Assembly (NCBI GenBank): GCA_937894105.1
Contig: CALCTI010000685.1
Location: 1 to 6,183 of the forward strand
Source: an uncultured cyanobacterium
Lineage (GTDB): Bacteria; Cyanobacteriota; Cyanobacteriia; CACIAM-69d
Direction of reading: 5' to 3'
Length of the DNA stretch: 6,183 bases
Positions 1 to 6,183 of the stretch are shown one piece after another. The notes beneath the pieces are model-generated. The model did not search any database and was not told the DNA's origin. It saw only the letters and a program-made list of their open reading frames with translations. Made by a program: the position numbers and the translations under genes. How positions within the stretch are numbered: position 1 is the stretch's first letter; each line of letters starts with the position of its first letter.

Positions 1-1547
1 GGATAGCGCAGGAAATACCAGGACGAATCAACAAACGTCTCCATGGTGTCCGTTTCCCGTTTTGCAGGCTTACAACAACTGGGGCAAGGCACATTGATCC
101 AATCCCCCAACTGAGCCAGGGGCGACGGACCCCGACCAGAAAATTCCACATTACTAGGCAGCTCAACGGGAAGCTGGTCCTCAGGCACCGGCACTGCGCC
201 ACAATCAGGGCAGTGAATAACCGGGATGGGTACGCCCCAATAGCGCTGGCGAGAAATTAACCAATCCCGCAGGCGATATTGCCCCTTAGGGCGACCGTAG
301 CCGCGCTCCTCGGCGTACTCAATAATTTATGCTTTTCCATCAACAGACGACAAACCGTTAAATTCACTGGAATAGACCAACACCCCCTCATCGGTATAAG
401 CCTCCGTCAGGTCCGCCGCATCGGTGCTGGCATCTTTATCCAAAGCAATAACCACCTTCAGGGGCAAGTCATTTTGCTTGGCAAATTGGAAGTCCCGCTG
501 ATCGTGAGTGGGCACGCCCATTACCGCCCCGGTGCCATATTCGTACAGCACATAGTCCGCAATCCAAATGGGAATTTCTTCGCCCGTAAAGGGGTTTAAC
601 GCCCTGCCGCCCGTGGGAATTCCCTGCTTAGGTCGGTCCTCGGCGGTGCGTTCAATCTCACTTTCCTTGCCCACCTTTTCCACAAAGGCTTCTACCGCTG
701 ATTGACGACTTTCGATCGTCACTTGCGCCGTCAACGGATGCTCCGGAGCCAGCACCACGTAGGTCACCCCGTAAACCGTATCGGGACGAGTGGTAAAGAC
801 GGCAATCTTTTCCCCGTCCAACAGGGGGTTGCCCACAATGGGAAACTCTAAATAGGCTCCGGTGGACTTACCAATCCAGTTTGCCTGCATGGTTTTCACC
901 CGCTCGGGCCACCCGTCCAGCTGATTCAAATCCTGCAAAAGCTGCTCAGCATAGTCAGTAATTTTAAAAAACCACTGGCGCAATTGGCGACGCTCCACCA
1001 GCGCACCGGACCGCCACGATCGCCCCTCACTATCCACCTGTTCATTAGCCAACACCGTCTGGTCAAGAGGATCCCAATTCACCGTGGCGTCCTTTTGGTA
1101 AGCCTGCCCCGCCACTAAAAACTGCTTGAAGCTCCACTGGGTCCATTTGTAATAGTCAGGACGGCACGTGGCCACCTCCCGATCCCAGTCATAGGACAGC
1201 CCCAACGCCCTCAGCTGGGTTTTCATCTGGGCAATATTCTTCTCCGTCCACTGAGCCGGATGGATTTCCCGGTCGATCGCCGCATTTTCCGCCGGCAGCC
1301 CAAACGCATCCCAGCCCATGGGATGTAACACCCGATAGCCCTGCATCCGCTTCACTCGGGCGATCGCATCAGTAATTGTGTAGTTGCGCACGTGCCCCAT
1401 GTGCAAATCTCCCGACGGATAGGGAAACATGGACAGGGCATAAAATTTCGGCTTATCAGCGTCTTCGGAGGTCAGATCGGCATTTTGCTCCGCCCAGATC
1501 TTCTGCCACTTGGCATCCACAGCGTTGGGGTTATAACGAGCATCCAC
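1..1547 (-). CDS. leuS: Leucyl-tRNA synthetase, N-terminal 515 codons, interrupted by an in-frame TAA; C-terminus outside the window
   Basis: Class I aminoacyl-tRNA synthetase that charges tRNA-Leu in the cytoplasm. Numbering from GTG at 1547, visible landmarks are: an N-terminus starting DARYNP, as expected for cyanobacterial LeuRS; the ATP-binding HIGH-type motif HMGH at 49-52 after PYPSGDL; the CP1 editing domain with TTRPDT (252-257) and GTGAVMGVPTHDQRD (338-352); then YRLRDW, SRQRYWG, a zinc-ribbon-like set of Cys 446, 449, 488 and 491, and ETDTMETFVDSSWYFLRY at the left edge. The KMSKS loop and anticodon domain lie beyond the window, as the family is about 850-870 residues. Codon 407 (327-329) is TAA, yet the same frame continues with intact LeuRS sequence for more than 100 codons, so this is a single nonsense codon and not a frameshift. 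A TTG at 1554-1556 lies in frame but only 1 nt from the Shine-Dalgarno; GTG at 1547 has a spacing of 10 nt and matches the family N-terminus. Family identity is certain; whether the gene is functional is open. Confidence 0.93.
327..329 (-). other. leuS: In-frame TAA stop inside leuS
   Basis: Read on the minus strand the codons are GGA AAA GCA TAA ATT ATT GAG TAC GCC GAG (G K A stop I I E Y A E). The stop sits just after the CP1 editing domain, at a position that is not strongly conserved among relatives as I remember them. AAA, CAA or GAA would restore the frame with a single base change. The options are a real nonsense mutation, a sequencing error, or a redundant leuS copy. Confidence 0.9.
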
Positions 1548-1557
1548 GGCGATCAAT

Positions 1558-1563
1558 CCTCCT
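1558..1563 (-). promoter_or_regulatory. Shine-Dalgarno of leuS (AGGAGG), decides the start
   Basis: The minus strand reads AGGAGG, then 10 nt, then GTG at 1547-1545. The competing TTG at 1556-1554 begins only 1 nt after the motif, too close for initiation. This supports GTG and a protein beginning (V/M)DARYNP. Confidence 0.7.
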
Positions 1564-1644
1564 GAAGCTAAGGCGTGGTGAGTAAAAGTAAAGGGCTACC
1601 GGTGGGCTTCGTTAATGTACCGCACTCTTTCCCTTGAATTTGGC

Positions 1645-1748
1645 CGTCAATTAGTTATTAATATGGCTAATTAAATTAATTTTATTTCCTTATATTTTCC
1701 TGTATATATTATTTTTTACCCGTAGCTATCGATGGGAACTAATTGACG
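1645..1748. repeat. Perfect 12-bp inverted repeat enclosing 80 bp of AT-rich DNA
   Basis: CGTCAATTAGTT at 1645-1656 is the exact reverse complement of AACTAATTGACG at 1737-1748. The enclosed 80 bp is strongly AT-rich. TTGG occurs just outside each arm (1640-1643 and 1750-1753), one base away from the arm on both sides, so it is only a weak candidate for a target duplication. It could be a small MITE-like remnant or a regulator-binding pair. No family was recognised. Confidence 0.5.
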
Positions 1749-2022
1749 ATTGGGGCAACCTTAGGGCATAAATTTAGTCGTCAAAATAGCTTGAAACGGT
1801 AGCAACTAATCTCAAATGAGTTAAAAGATGAAGCCTTGTATACATTAACAGTGTCTTAATCGGTTTAAATTGGCTAATGGTAATTTCGATCCTAGTGCGA
1901 TTTTCTAAGTGGAAATCATAAAAGTTTGAAGCGACGAGCCAATTGCATCCTTGATCTATCTCTTGATTGGTTATTGCTCTATTTCTCGCAGGTAAAGCCT
2001 TTGCCATTTAACTGATGCTGCC

Positions 2023-2050
2023 GTCTAGAGAATTCCGCTTATTTCTAGAC
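2023..2050. repeat. 7-bp inverted repeat made of two TCTAGA palindromes
   Basis: GTCTAGA (2023-2029) and TCTAGAC (2044-2050) are exact reverse complements separated by 14 bp. Because TCTAGA is itself a palindrome, they also read as a direct repeat with centres 20 bp apart, about two helical turns. The pair ends 17 bp before the NtcA-like site of the Amt-kinase promoter. An operator pair is possible, but chance is not excluded. Confidence 0.3.
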
Positions 2051-2067
2051 CCGTTCAGTTTTAGTGG

Positions 2068-2110
2068 GTGCTTACATGTACTACCTTTTTAAGCTGCCTG
2101 TTTTTACATT
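2068..2110 (+). promoter_or_regulatory. Candidate NtcA-activated promoter of the Amt-kinase gene
   Basis: GTG-N8-TAC (2068-2081, GTGCTTACATGTAC) differs by one base from the NtcA consensus GTA-N8-TAC. It is followed after exactly 23 nt by TACATT (2105-2110), which fits the -10 form TAN3T. Known NtcA-activated cyanobacterial promoters have GTA-N8-TAC, then 22-23 nt, then TAN3T, with NtcA replacing the -35 element. Transcription would start near 2116-2118, leaving a leader of about 15 nt. NtcA reports nitrogen shortage through 2-oxoglutarate, which suits an ammonium-sensing product. The motif and spacing are seen directly; NtcA binding is inferred. Confidence 0.5.
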
Positions 2111-2131
2111 TCCTTATCCGTAAGATGAGCA

Positions 2132-4888
2132 ATGGAACAAGTTTTAATTGACCGCCTATGGATCATAGGTTGTTCGATCCTGGTCTTTTTGATGCAGGCA
2201 GGGTTCTTGTGTCTTGAAGCAGGGGCAACCCGGCGGAAAAATAGCATTAATGTGGCCCTGAAAAATATCACGGACTTTGCCGTGTCCGTTTTGCTGTTTT
2301 GGGCCGTGGGCTATGGCTTAATGTTCGGCGCAACGGCGAATGGATGGTGGACAAGCTGGGCACAGTGGCCTCTCGATCTGGATACGGATCAGATGATTTT
2401 CTTTCTGTTCCAGGCTGTTTTTTGTGGTACGGCGGTGACCATTGTGTCGGGGGCGATCGCCGAGCGGATGCACTTTTATGCCTACGTGATGTTGTCTGCC
2501 GTCATTTCAGGGTTGATCTATCCCGTGTTTGGTCACTGGTCTTGGAATGGGCTCCAAGGGGGAGAGGCCAATGGCTGGCTTAATAGTTTGGGGTTTGTTG
2601 ATTCTGCTGGATCGACGGTGGTGCATGGGCGCGGGGGCGGTGTAGCCCTGGCGGTATTGCTGGTGATTGGTCCTCGGCGCGATCGCTTCCGTAAGAATCA
2701 CCCCCCGCACGCGGTTAACGGCAGCGATCCCCCTCGCACCATCCTAGGTGCCCTTATTTTATGGGTCGGCTGGCTGGGCTTTAACGGCGGCAGCGCCCTC
2801 GCCTTAGATGACAGCGTTCCGCAAATTCTTATCAATACAATTTTGGGAGGAGCTAGTGGGTTAGTTTTCCCTATACTCTTGACGGCGGTCCAGAAGAAAC
2901 AGGCCAAAGTTGAATGGATCACTAACGGTTGTTTAGCGGGCTTGGTGTCCGTTACGGCTTTGTGTCATGTGGTTACCCCAACGGCCGCCATTGTTATTGG
3001 GGCGATCGGCGGACTAGTGATGCTGGGATTTGACGCTTTACTATTGTGGTTCCGCATCGATGACGCGGTGGGTTCCGTGCCGGTTCACCTGGGCGGTGGC
3101 AGCTGGGGCACGGTGGCGCTGGCACTTTTTGGCGACCCCGAGCGCATTGGTACCGGGTTAAATCCCCTAACTCAGCTAGGGGTGCAAGTGCTGGGTATTA
3201 GCGTTTGCCTAGTTTGGGTGGGAAGCGCCACGATCGCCACCCTGTGGATAGTGTCACGATTTATGCCCCTCAGGGTGTCGCGCCGGGAAGAATTTCTGGG
3301 GCTCAATATGGTGGAACACGGGGCTCGATCCGATTTGGTGGAGCTGTTTGACGTGATGACTACCCACAAACGGACCGGCGACCTCAGCCTGCGAGTTCCC
3401 GCCGAACCGTTCACGGAAGTGGGGCAGTTGGCACTGCGCTACAACCAGTTGATTGAGTCCTTAGAAAGCGCTACGGCCCGTACCCAAGCGATCGTTGACA
3501 CGGCACCAGAAGCAATCCTGTCCGTATCGCCGAGCAATCGCCTTATCAAAACCGCCAACGCCGTTGCCCTAGAGATGTTCTGCGGTGACGAAATTGATCT
3601 CATTGGTACATCGGTCGTGGATCTCTTCGCCCTTGAGAAGCTATCCCTTGATCGCCTGCAATCGGACGCGCCTTCACCAGCGGCTCCCCCCCACCCCAGC
3701 CGCACCTCCCAAACAGGTGAATCTAACGCCCTGGGAAGCCAAGTTTCACCATCTGCTCTCTCCACGGTGTCGCCTCCCAAGGATTCCACCCAGGACAAAC
3801 GAGACATATTTTGGGATAACGTCAAAGCTTGGATCCGCGATGGCATTTTAATCGAGCTTGTGGGTCGTCGCCGTAATGGTGAATGTTTTCCGCTGGAGTT
3901 ACGGGCGGCAACTTGTTTAGAAGACAGACAAACAACCTTTATTTTTATTCTGAGTGATGTGTTGAAAGAGCGCACGTTACGGCGAACGGCTCTGGAAATG
4001 CACACGCGCAATCAGCGGTTGAAGGAGGCCTTAGATAAGTTACGTCATAGCCAGTCTCAACTGGTTCAAAGCGAAAAAATATCGGCACTGGGACGAATGG
4101 TGGCTGGCATTAGCCACGAGCTGAATAATCCCATTAGCTTTATCCACGGCAACATCAGTCATCTTTGCTCCTATACTGACGATTTGCTGGCGCTAATTGC
4201 CCTATACCAGGAACATCTCCCAGAACCTTCCCCCCAAATCGACGCGGCAATTGACAACATCGATCTCTCGTTTCTTCGGAAAGATCTTCCCAACCTTTTG
4301 CAGTCTATTAATAATGGGTCAGAGCGTATTCGTGCCATTGTTAACAGCTTGAGAACGTTTTCCCGCTTGGATGAGTCAAGCTTGAAAATGGCGGATATCC
4401 ATGAAGCTTTGGACAGTACGCTGTTGTTGACGGAGTATTCTCTGAAGGGAAATAACATTCAGACTGTGCGAAATTATGGTGAATTACCGCTGATTGAATG
4501 TTTTATTGGCAATTTAACTCAGGTATTTTTCAATATTATTTCGAATGCGATTGAAGCGTTGGCAGGAATGAAGGGGGCGCGATCGCCTCTAGTACTAACG
4601 ATTTCCACAGAGTACGCAGACAACCCTCACAGTGGAAATTCTGACGTTGTGATCCGCATCCAAGACAACGGTATCGGCATTAGCAACGGCAACCTGAACC
4701 GAATTTTTGACCCGTTTTATACCACCAAAGCGGTTGGAGAAGGAACGGGATTAGGGCTGGCGGTCAGTTACCAAGTCATCGTTGATGAGCACCAAGGTCA
4801 ACTTACCGTTGATTCAGTGTCGGGCGAGTCAACAACATTTACGATCAGAATCCCCAGCAGCCAAAGAATCCCCAAAGCACATGCTTAG
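2132..4888 (+). CDS. Ammonium transporter-PAS-histidine kinase fusion (putative ammonium sensor kinase)
   Basis: 918 residues in one uninterrupted frame. Residues 1-385 are a complete Amt domain with about 11 hydrophobic segments and no signal peptide: MQAGFLCLEAG at 21-31, an Amt signature with Asp157 and AGSTVVH ending in His165, Trp138 in GHWSWNG, GWLGFNGGS with Phe217 and Ser221, and the second pore His319 in VPVHLGGG. Residues about 390-446 look HAMP-like (EVGQLALRYN, 429-438). A PAS domain (about 447-612) carries a Pro/Ser/Thr-rich insert (511-556). A coiled-coil stretch (622-648) leads to the kinase: H-box with phospho-acceptor His662 in SHELNNP, N-box NIISNAIEAL (801-810), G1 DNGIGI (845-850), F-box FDPFYTTK (859-866) and G2 GEGTGLGLAVSY (869-880). 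Residue spacing in DHp resembles the HPK4/NtrB-like kinases common in cyanobacteria. By analogy with Ks-Amt5, ammonium binding in the pore is expected to alter autophosphorylation. No receiver domain or response regulator is present in the window. The ATG at 2132 has only a weak purine-rich stretch upstream, but the N-terminus fits an Amt. Confidence 0.95.
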   Translation: MEQVLIDRLWIIGCSILVFLMQAGFLCLEAGATRRKNSINVALKNITDFAVSVLLFWAVGYGLMFGATANGWWTSWAQWPLDLDTDQMIFFLFQAVFCGTAVTIVSGAIAERMHFYAYVMLSAVISGLIYPVFGHWSWNGLQGGEANGWLNSLGFVDSAGSTVVHGRGGGVALAVLLVIGPRRDRFRKNHPPHAVNGSDPPRTILGALILWVGWLGFNGGSALALDDSVPQILINTILGGASGLVFPILLTAVQKKQAKVEWITNGCLAGLVSVTALCHVVTPTAAIVIGAIGGLVMLGFDALLLWFRIDDAVGSVPVHLGGGSWGTVALALFGDPERIGTGLNPLTQLGVQVLGISVCLVWVGSATIATLWIVSRFMPLRVSRREEFLGLNMVEHGARSDLVELFDVMTTHKRTGDLSLRVPAEPFTEVGQLALRYNQLIESLESATARTQAIVDTAPEAILSVSPSNRLIKTANAVALEMFCGDEIDLIGTSVVDLFALEKLSLDRLQSDAPSPAAPPHPSRTSQTGESNALGSQVSPSALSTVSPPKDSTQDKRDIFWDNVKAWIRDGILIELVGRRRNGECFPLELRAATCLEDRQTTFIFILSDVLKERTLRRTALEMHTRNQRLKEALDKLRHSQSQLVQSEKISALGRMVAGISHELNNPISFIHGNISHLCSYTDDLLALIALYQEHLPEPSPQIDAAIDNIDLSFLRKDLPNLLQSINNGSERIRAIVNSLRTFSRLDESSLKMADIHEALDSTLLLTEYSLKGNNIQTVRNYGELPLIECFIGNLTQVFFNIISNAIEALAGMKGARSPLVLTISTEYADNPHSGNSDVVIRIQDNGIGISNGNLNRIFDPFYTTKAVGEGTGLGLAVSYQVIVDEHQGQLTVDSVSGESTTFTIRIPSSQRIPKAHA

Positions 4889-4903
4889 GGTGCGTTGGTA
4901 ATG

Positions 4904-5010
4904 ATGGATGAGGCGTTGCTGAATAGGGACATGTTTTCGCAAAGTTCCAAACGAGGTTTCGTGGCTTTCGGTAATCGGCTCATAGCTCGATCCAGCAACG
5001 CCATGGATGA
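4904..5010. repeat. 8-bp direct repeat flanking the MITE (target-site duplication)
   Basis: ATGGATGA at 4904-4911 and again at 5003-5010, immediately outside the two inverted-repeat tips. The match extends to a ninth base (G) if the left element tip is counted, so an 8- or 9-bp duplication is possible. Such a duplication is the mark of a transposition event. Confidence 0.75.
4912..5002. mobile_element. 91-bp MITE-like non-autonomous element
   Basis: The tips are perfect 10-bp inverted repeats: GGCGTTGCTG (4912-4921) and CAGCAACGCC (4993-5002). The similarity continues imperfectly, with 17 of the outermost 22 positions matching. The element is flanked on both sides by ATGGATGA and has no open frame of its own, so it would need a transposase supplied in trans. 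The tip resembles, from memory, the ends of IS903-type (IS5 family) elements, GGCTTTGTTGAATA, which make 9-bp duplications; this assignment is inference. Because the duplication is still perfect, the insertion is probably fairly recent. It lies in the 3' flank of the Amt-kinase gene and may influence its mRNA end. Confidence 0.75.
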
Positions 5011-5203
5011 GTAAGAAAGGCAGCCTTAGCGAAGGCAAGCATGAGATAAGAAAAAGTCCTTAAAAAACGAACAGAGAACTGAACAACAAGCTCCACGCCG
5101 CAATTTCCAGAGACGTATAGTAGTAAGACCCCTTAGCGCAGACACTCTCTCACCCTTATTACAAACGCCTCTTAATCCGACTCAACCCTATTTATCAAAG
5201 TCG

Positions 5204-5209
5204 TATAAT
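5204..5209 (+). promoter_or_regulatory. Possible -10 box (TATAAT) for the CCB-like gene
   Basis: A perfect TATAAT, but the DNA 16-18 nt upstream (around CTCAAC) is a poor -35 match and no TGn extension is present. It would give a leader of about 140 nt before the ATG at 5359. Weak evidence, offered as the best candidate in this gap. Confidence 0.3.
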
Positions 5210-5358
5210 CAAAAGTCTTGAAAGGTGTGACTGTGCTTTTCGAGTGGTCCAACAAAGATGATAGATAAGTCGCAAAAGCTCAGAAAATACAGGTTTCCTC
5301 TGTTGCCATATCTTCTTCAAGAAACTCAATATCTTTATCCAAGGGTCTAAAAATTGCC

Positions 5359-5904
5359 ATGTTTGACAATGCAGCCACCCAATCCACCTTTGTTTGGACC
5401 CTACTGTTGTCCATTGGGCTGTTCTTTTTTATTCGGGCCTCTGGTAAAGATCGCATTGAAACGGCACAATTTCTCGCCACCCAGCCGGAGCCAGATCTGC
5501 GCGAGGCCCTGCGACGGTATTTTGCAGATCGGTCCTATCGCGTGATTAACCGAGATAAAGATAATGACAAAGTTACCTTGGAGGGGTTTGTGGCCCCCAG
5601 TAAGTTTTTGGCGGGATTATTGAGCGCCTTGGCGGGGATAGGTGGACTGTGCCTGGGGCTGGTTATTTCCCTGTCGACGCCGGGCAATGGATATTGGCCT
5701 CTGGGGCTGGTGGCGATCGCCCCGTTAGCCGGGTTGTTTTATTGGAAAACGTCAGGGCGGCTGGAGCAGGTGGTGTTGCGGGTGGAGATTTTGCCGGAAG
5801 CGATCGCCACAGAGGAGGGCTCAGCCCAGGGGCGAATCATTGTAAAGGCTCATCGTGATGAAGTGGAATCTTTACGGTTGGCGCTTAACTTATTAGATGA
5901 CTGA
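5359..5904 (+). CDS. CCB2/CCB4-like cofactor assembly of complex C subunit B protein
   Basis: 181-residue membrane protein that I recognise as the cyanobacterial family named cofactor assembly of complex C subunit B (DUF2930), related to the paralogous chloroplast proteins CCB2 and CCB4. In plants and algae these help attach heme ci covalently to cytochrome b6 of the b6f complex. Sequence features: TM1 at about 11-27 (FVWTLLLSIGLFFFIRAS, a characteristic family start), a soluble stretch with LREALRRYFADRSYRV (48-62) and VTLEGFVAPSKF (72-83), a TM hairpin at about 83-105 and 112-129 ending in PLAGLFYWK, and a charged C-terminal domain of about 50 residues. The length is normal for the bacterial family. 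The ATG at 5359 gives the expected N-terminus; only a distant AAGG (5341-5344) precedes it, so the ribosome binding site is weak. It has no operon partner in the window. The function is family knowledge applied by recognition; the exact paralogue is not resolved. Confidence 0.82.
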   Translation: MFDNAATQSTFVWTLLLSIGLFFFIRASGKDRIETAQFLATQPEPDLREALRRYFADRSYRVINRDKDNDKVTLEGFVAPSKFLAGLLSALAGIGGLCLGLVISLSTPGNGYWPLGLVAIAPLAGLFYWKTSGRLEQVVLRVEILPEAIATEEGSAQGRIIVKAHRDEVESLRLALNLLDD

Positions 5905-6051
5905 TTGGGTCGTCGCTGAAGGGAGGGTCTGAAGTAGCCACTTTTGAATTAATACCTCTTTTGCCTTGGGTTAACCTAAGACAAGTTCTTATTTGAGCTG
6001 TTTATCTTAGCTATTTGTTTAGCTACTGGAATCCTAGGGGTTTTGGCGATC

Positions 6052-6087
6052 ATCAAAAAGGATCCAGATCAGAATTTTTGATTTTTT
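6052..6087 (+). terminator. Weak AT-rich stem-loop with T-run downstream of the CCB-like gene
   Basis: ATCAAAAA (6052-6059) pairs perfectly with TTTTTGAT (6075-6082) across a 15-nt loop, followed by five more T (6083-6087). The stem is nearly all A-T, so it is a weak terminator at best. It lies about 150 nt after the stop codon at 5904. The stretch before it (5905-6051) holds only a GGTTAACC-centred hairpin (5965-5980) without a T-run. Confidence 0.3.
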
Positions 6088-6088
6088 A

Positions 6089-6110
6089 CGTGTTTTTAAG
6101 CACGCTTTTT
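6089..6110 (+). terminator. Candidate intrinsic terminator after the CCB-like gene
   Basis: CGTG (6089-6092) pairs with CACG (6101-6104), extended by a T-G wobble, followed at once by CTTTTT (6105-6110). The stem is short but has the hairpin-plus-U-tail arrangement. An overlapping alternative stem, CACGC (6101-6105) with GCGTG (6117-6121), would compete with it. Confidence 0.4.
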
Positions 6111-6183
6111 ACAGCAGCGTGGTGTCTCATACCAATTCTCTAAATTAAAGCGACATATAAAACCTTTGAGAGTCAGTTTTGCC

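Larger units (their letters stand above)
1548..2131. other. Divergent intergenic region between leuS and the Amt-kinase gene
   Basis: About 580 bp, visibly richer in A+T than the genes and lacking HIP1 octamers. It holds the leuS ribosome binding site, a perfect 12-bp inverted repeat (1645-1656 with 1737-1748), a third copy of the CGTCAA core at 1779-1784, a paired TCTAGA palindrome (2024-2029 and 2044-2049) and a candidate NtcA-type promoter next to the plus-strand gene. No RNA gene was recognised. A 77-codon minus-strand frame (1774-2007) exists, but I see nothing that supports it as a gene. No convincing leuS promoter was found. Confidence 0.7.
4889..5358. other. Intergenic region between the Amt-kinase and CCB-like genes
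   Basis: About 470 bp with no supported gene. It contains a MITE-like insertion starting 23 bp after the kinase stop codon, a short hairpin GCCTT-AGCG-AAGGC at 5023-5036 without a following T-run, and a perfect TATAAT at 5204-5209 that may serve the downstream gene. From 5037 to 5200 I see nothing recognisable. No intrinsic terminator for the kinase gene was found. Confidence 0.65.

Noticed and set aside
1554..1556. TTG as the start of leuS
   Set aside because: It is only 1 nt from the AGGAGG motif. The GTG at 1547 has normal spacing and gives the family N-terminus.
1837..1844. TGTATACA palindrome as an NtcA site
   Set aside because: The half-sites overlap without the required 8-nt spacer, and it is nearly 300 bp from the gene.
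1664..1878. Two copies of TGGCTAAT (1664-1671 and 1871-1878) in the divergent intergenic region
   Set aside because: An 8-bp repeat in AT-rich DNA with no extended similarity is compatible with chance.
1774..2007. 77-codon minus-strand open frame starting with ATG (MAKALPARNR)
   Set aside because: It lies in AT-rich intergenic DNA, has no ribosome binding site, no recognisable domain and a composition unlike the neighbouring genes. A decayed gene cannot be excluded.
3439..4011. 190-codon minus-strand frame inside the kinase gene
   Set aside because: It is a shadow of the Amt-kinase reading frame, with no recognisable protein features; the opposite strand has clear PAS sequence.
5023..5036. 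GCCTT-AGCG-AAGGC hairpin as terminator of the Amt-kinase gene
   Set aside because: The stem is only 5 bp and no T-run follows on the plus strand.
5280..5480. 66-codon minus-strand frame across the start of the CCB-like gene
   Set aside because: It overlaps the well-supported plus-strand gene and its upstream region, and no domain or ribosome binding site was seen.

Overview
The window looks cyanobacterial. The octamer GCGATCGC (HIP1) occurs six times (1360, 2453, 2679, 4579, 5713 and 5800), always inside coding sequence. One gene encodes a homologue of the CCB2/CCB4 cytochrome b6f cofactor-assembly proteins, which are known from cyanobacteria and chloroplasts. I cannot name the species.

Layout: (1) 1-1547, minus strand: the N-terminal part of leuS (leucyl-tRNA synthetase), running off the left edge. 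Its frame is continuous except for one in-frame TAA at 327-329. (2) 1548-2131: a long AT-rich divergent intergenic region with a perfect 12-bp inverted repeat and, next to the plus-strand gene, a good candidate NtcA-activated promoter. (3) 2132-4888, plus strand: a 918-residue fusion of an 11-helix ammonium transporter (Amt) with a HAMP-like linker, a PAS domain and a complete histidine kinase. (4) 4889-5358: intergenic, with a 91-bp MITE-like element that has terminal inverted repeats and an 8-bp flanking direct repeat. (5) 5359-5904, plus strand: a small membrane protein of the CCB2/CCB4 family. (6) 5905-6183: noncoding, with one or two terminator-like hairpins.

The three genes do not form an evident operon. 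leuS is divergent, and about 470 bp with a mobile-element insertion separate the kinase from the CCB-like gene. The most interesting item is the Amt-PAS-histidine kinase. It combines an ammonium-binding pore with a signalling output in one polypeptide, has no response regulator beside it, and is preceded by a motif of the global nitrogen regulator NtcA at the canonical distance from a -10 box. Together these suggest an ammonium sensor made under nitrogen limitation. The Amt-kinase architecture is already known in outline from the anammox protein Ks-Amt5, so it is uncommon rather than new.
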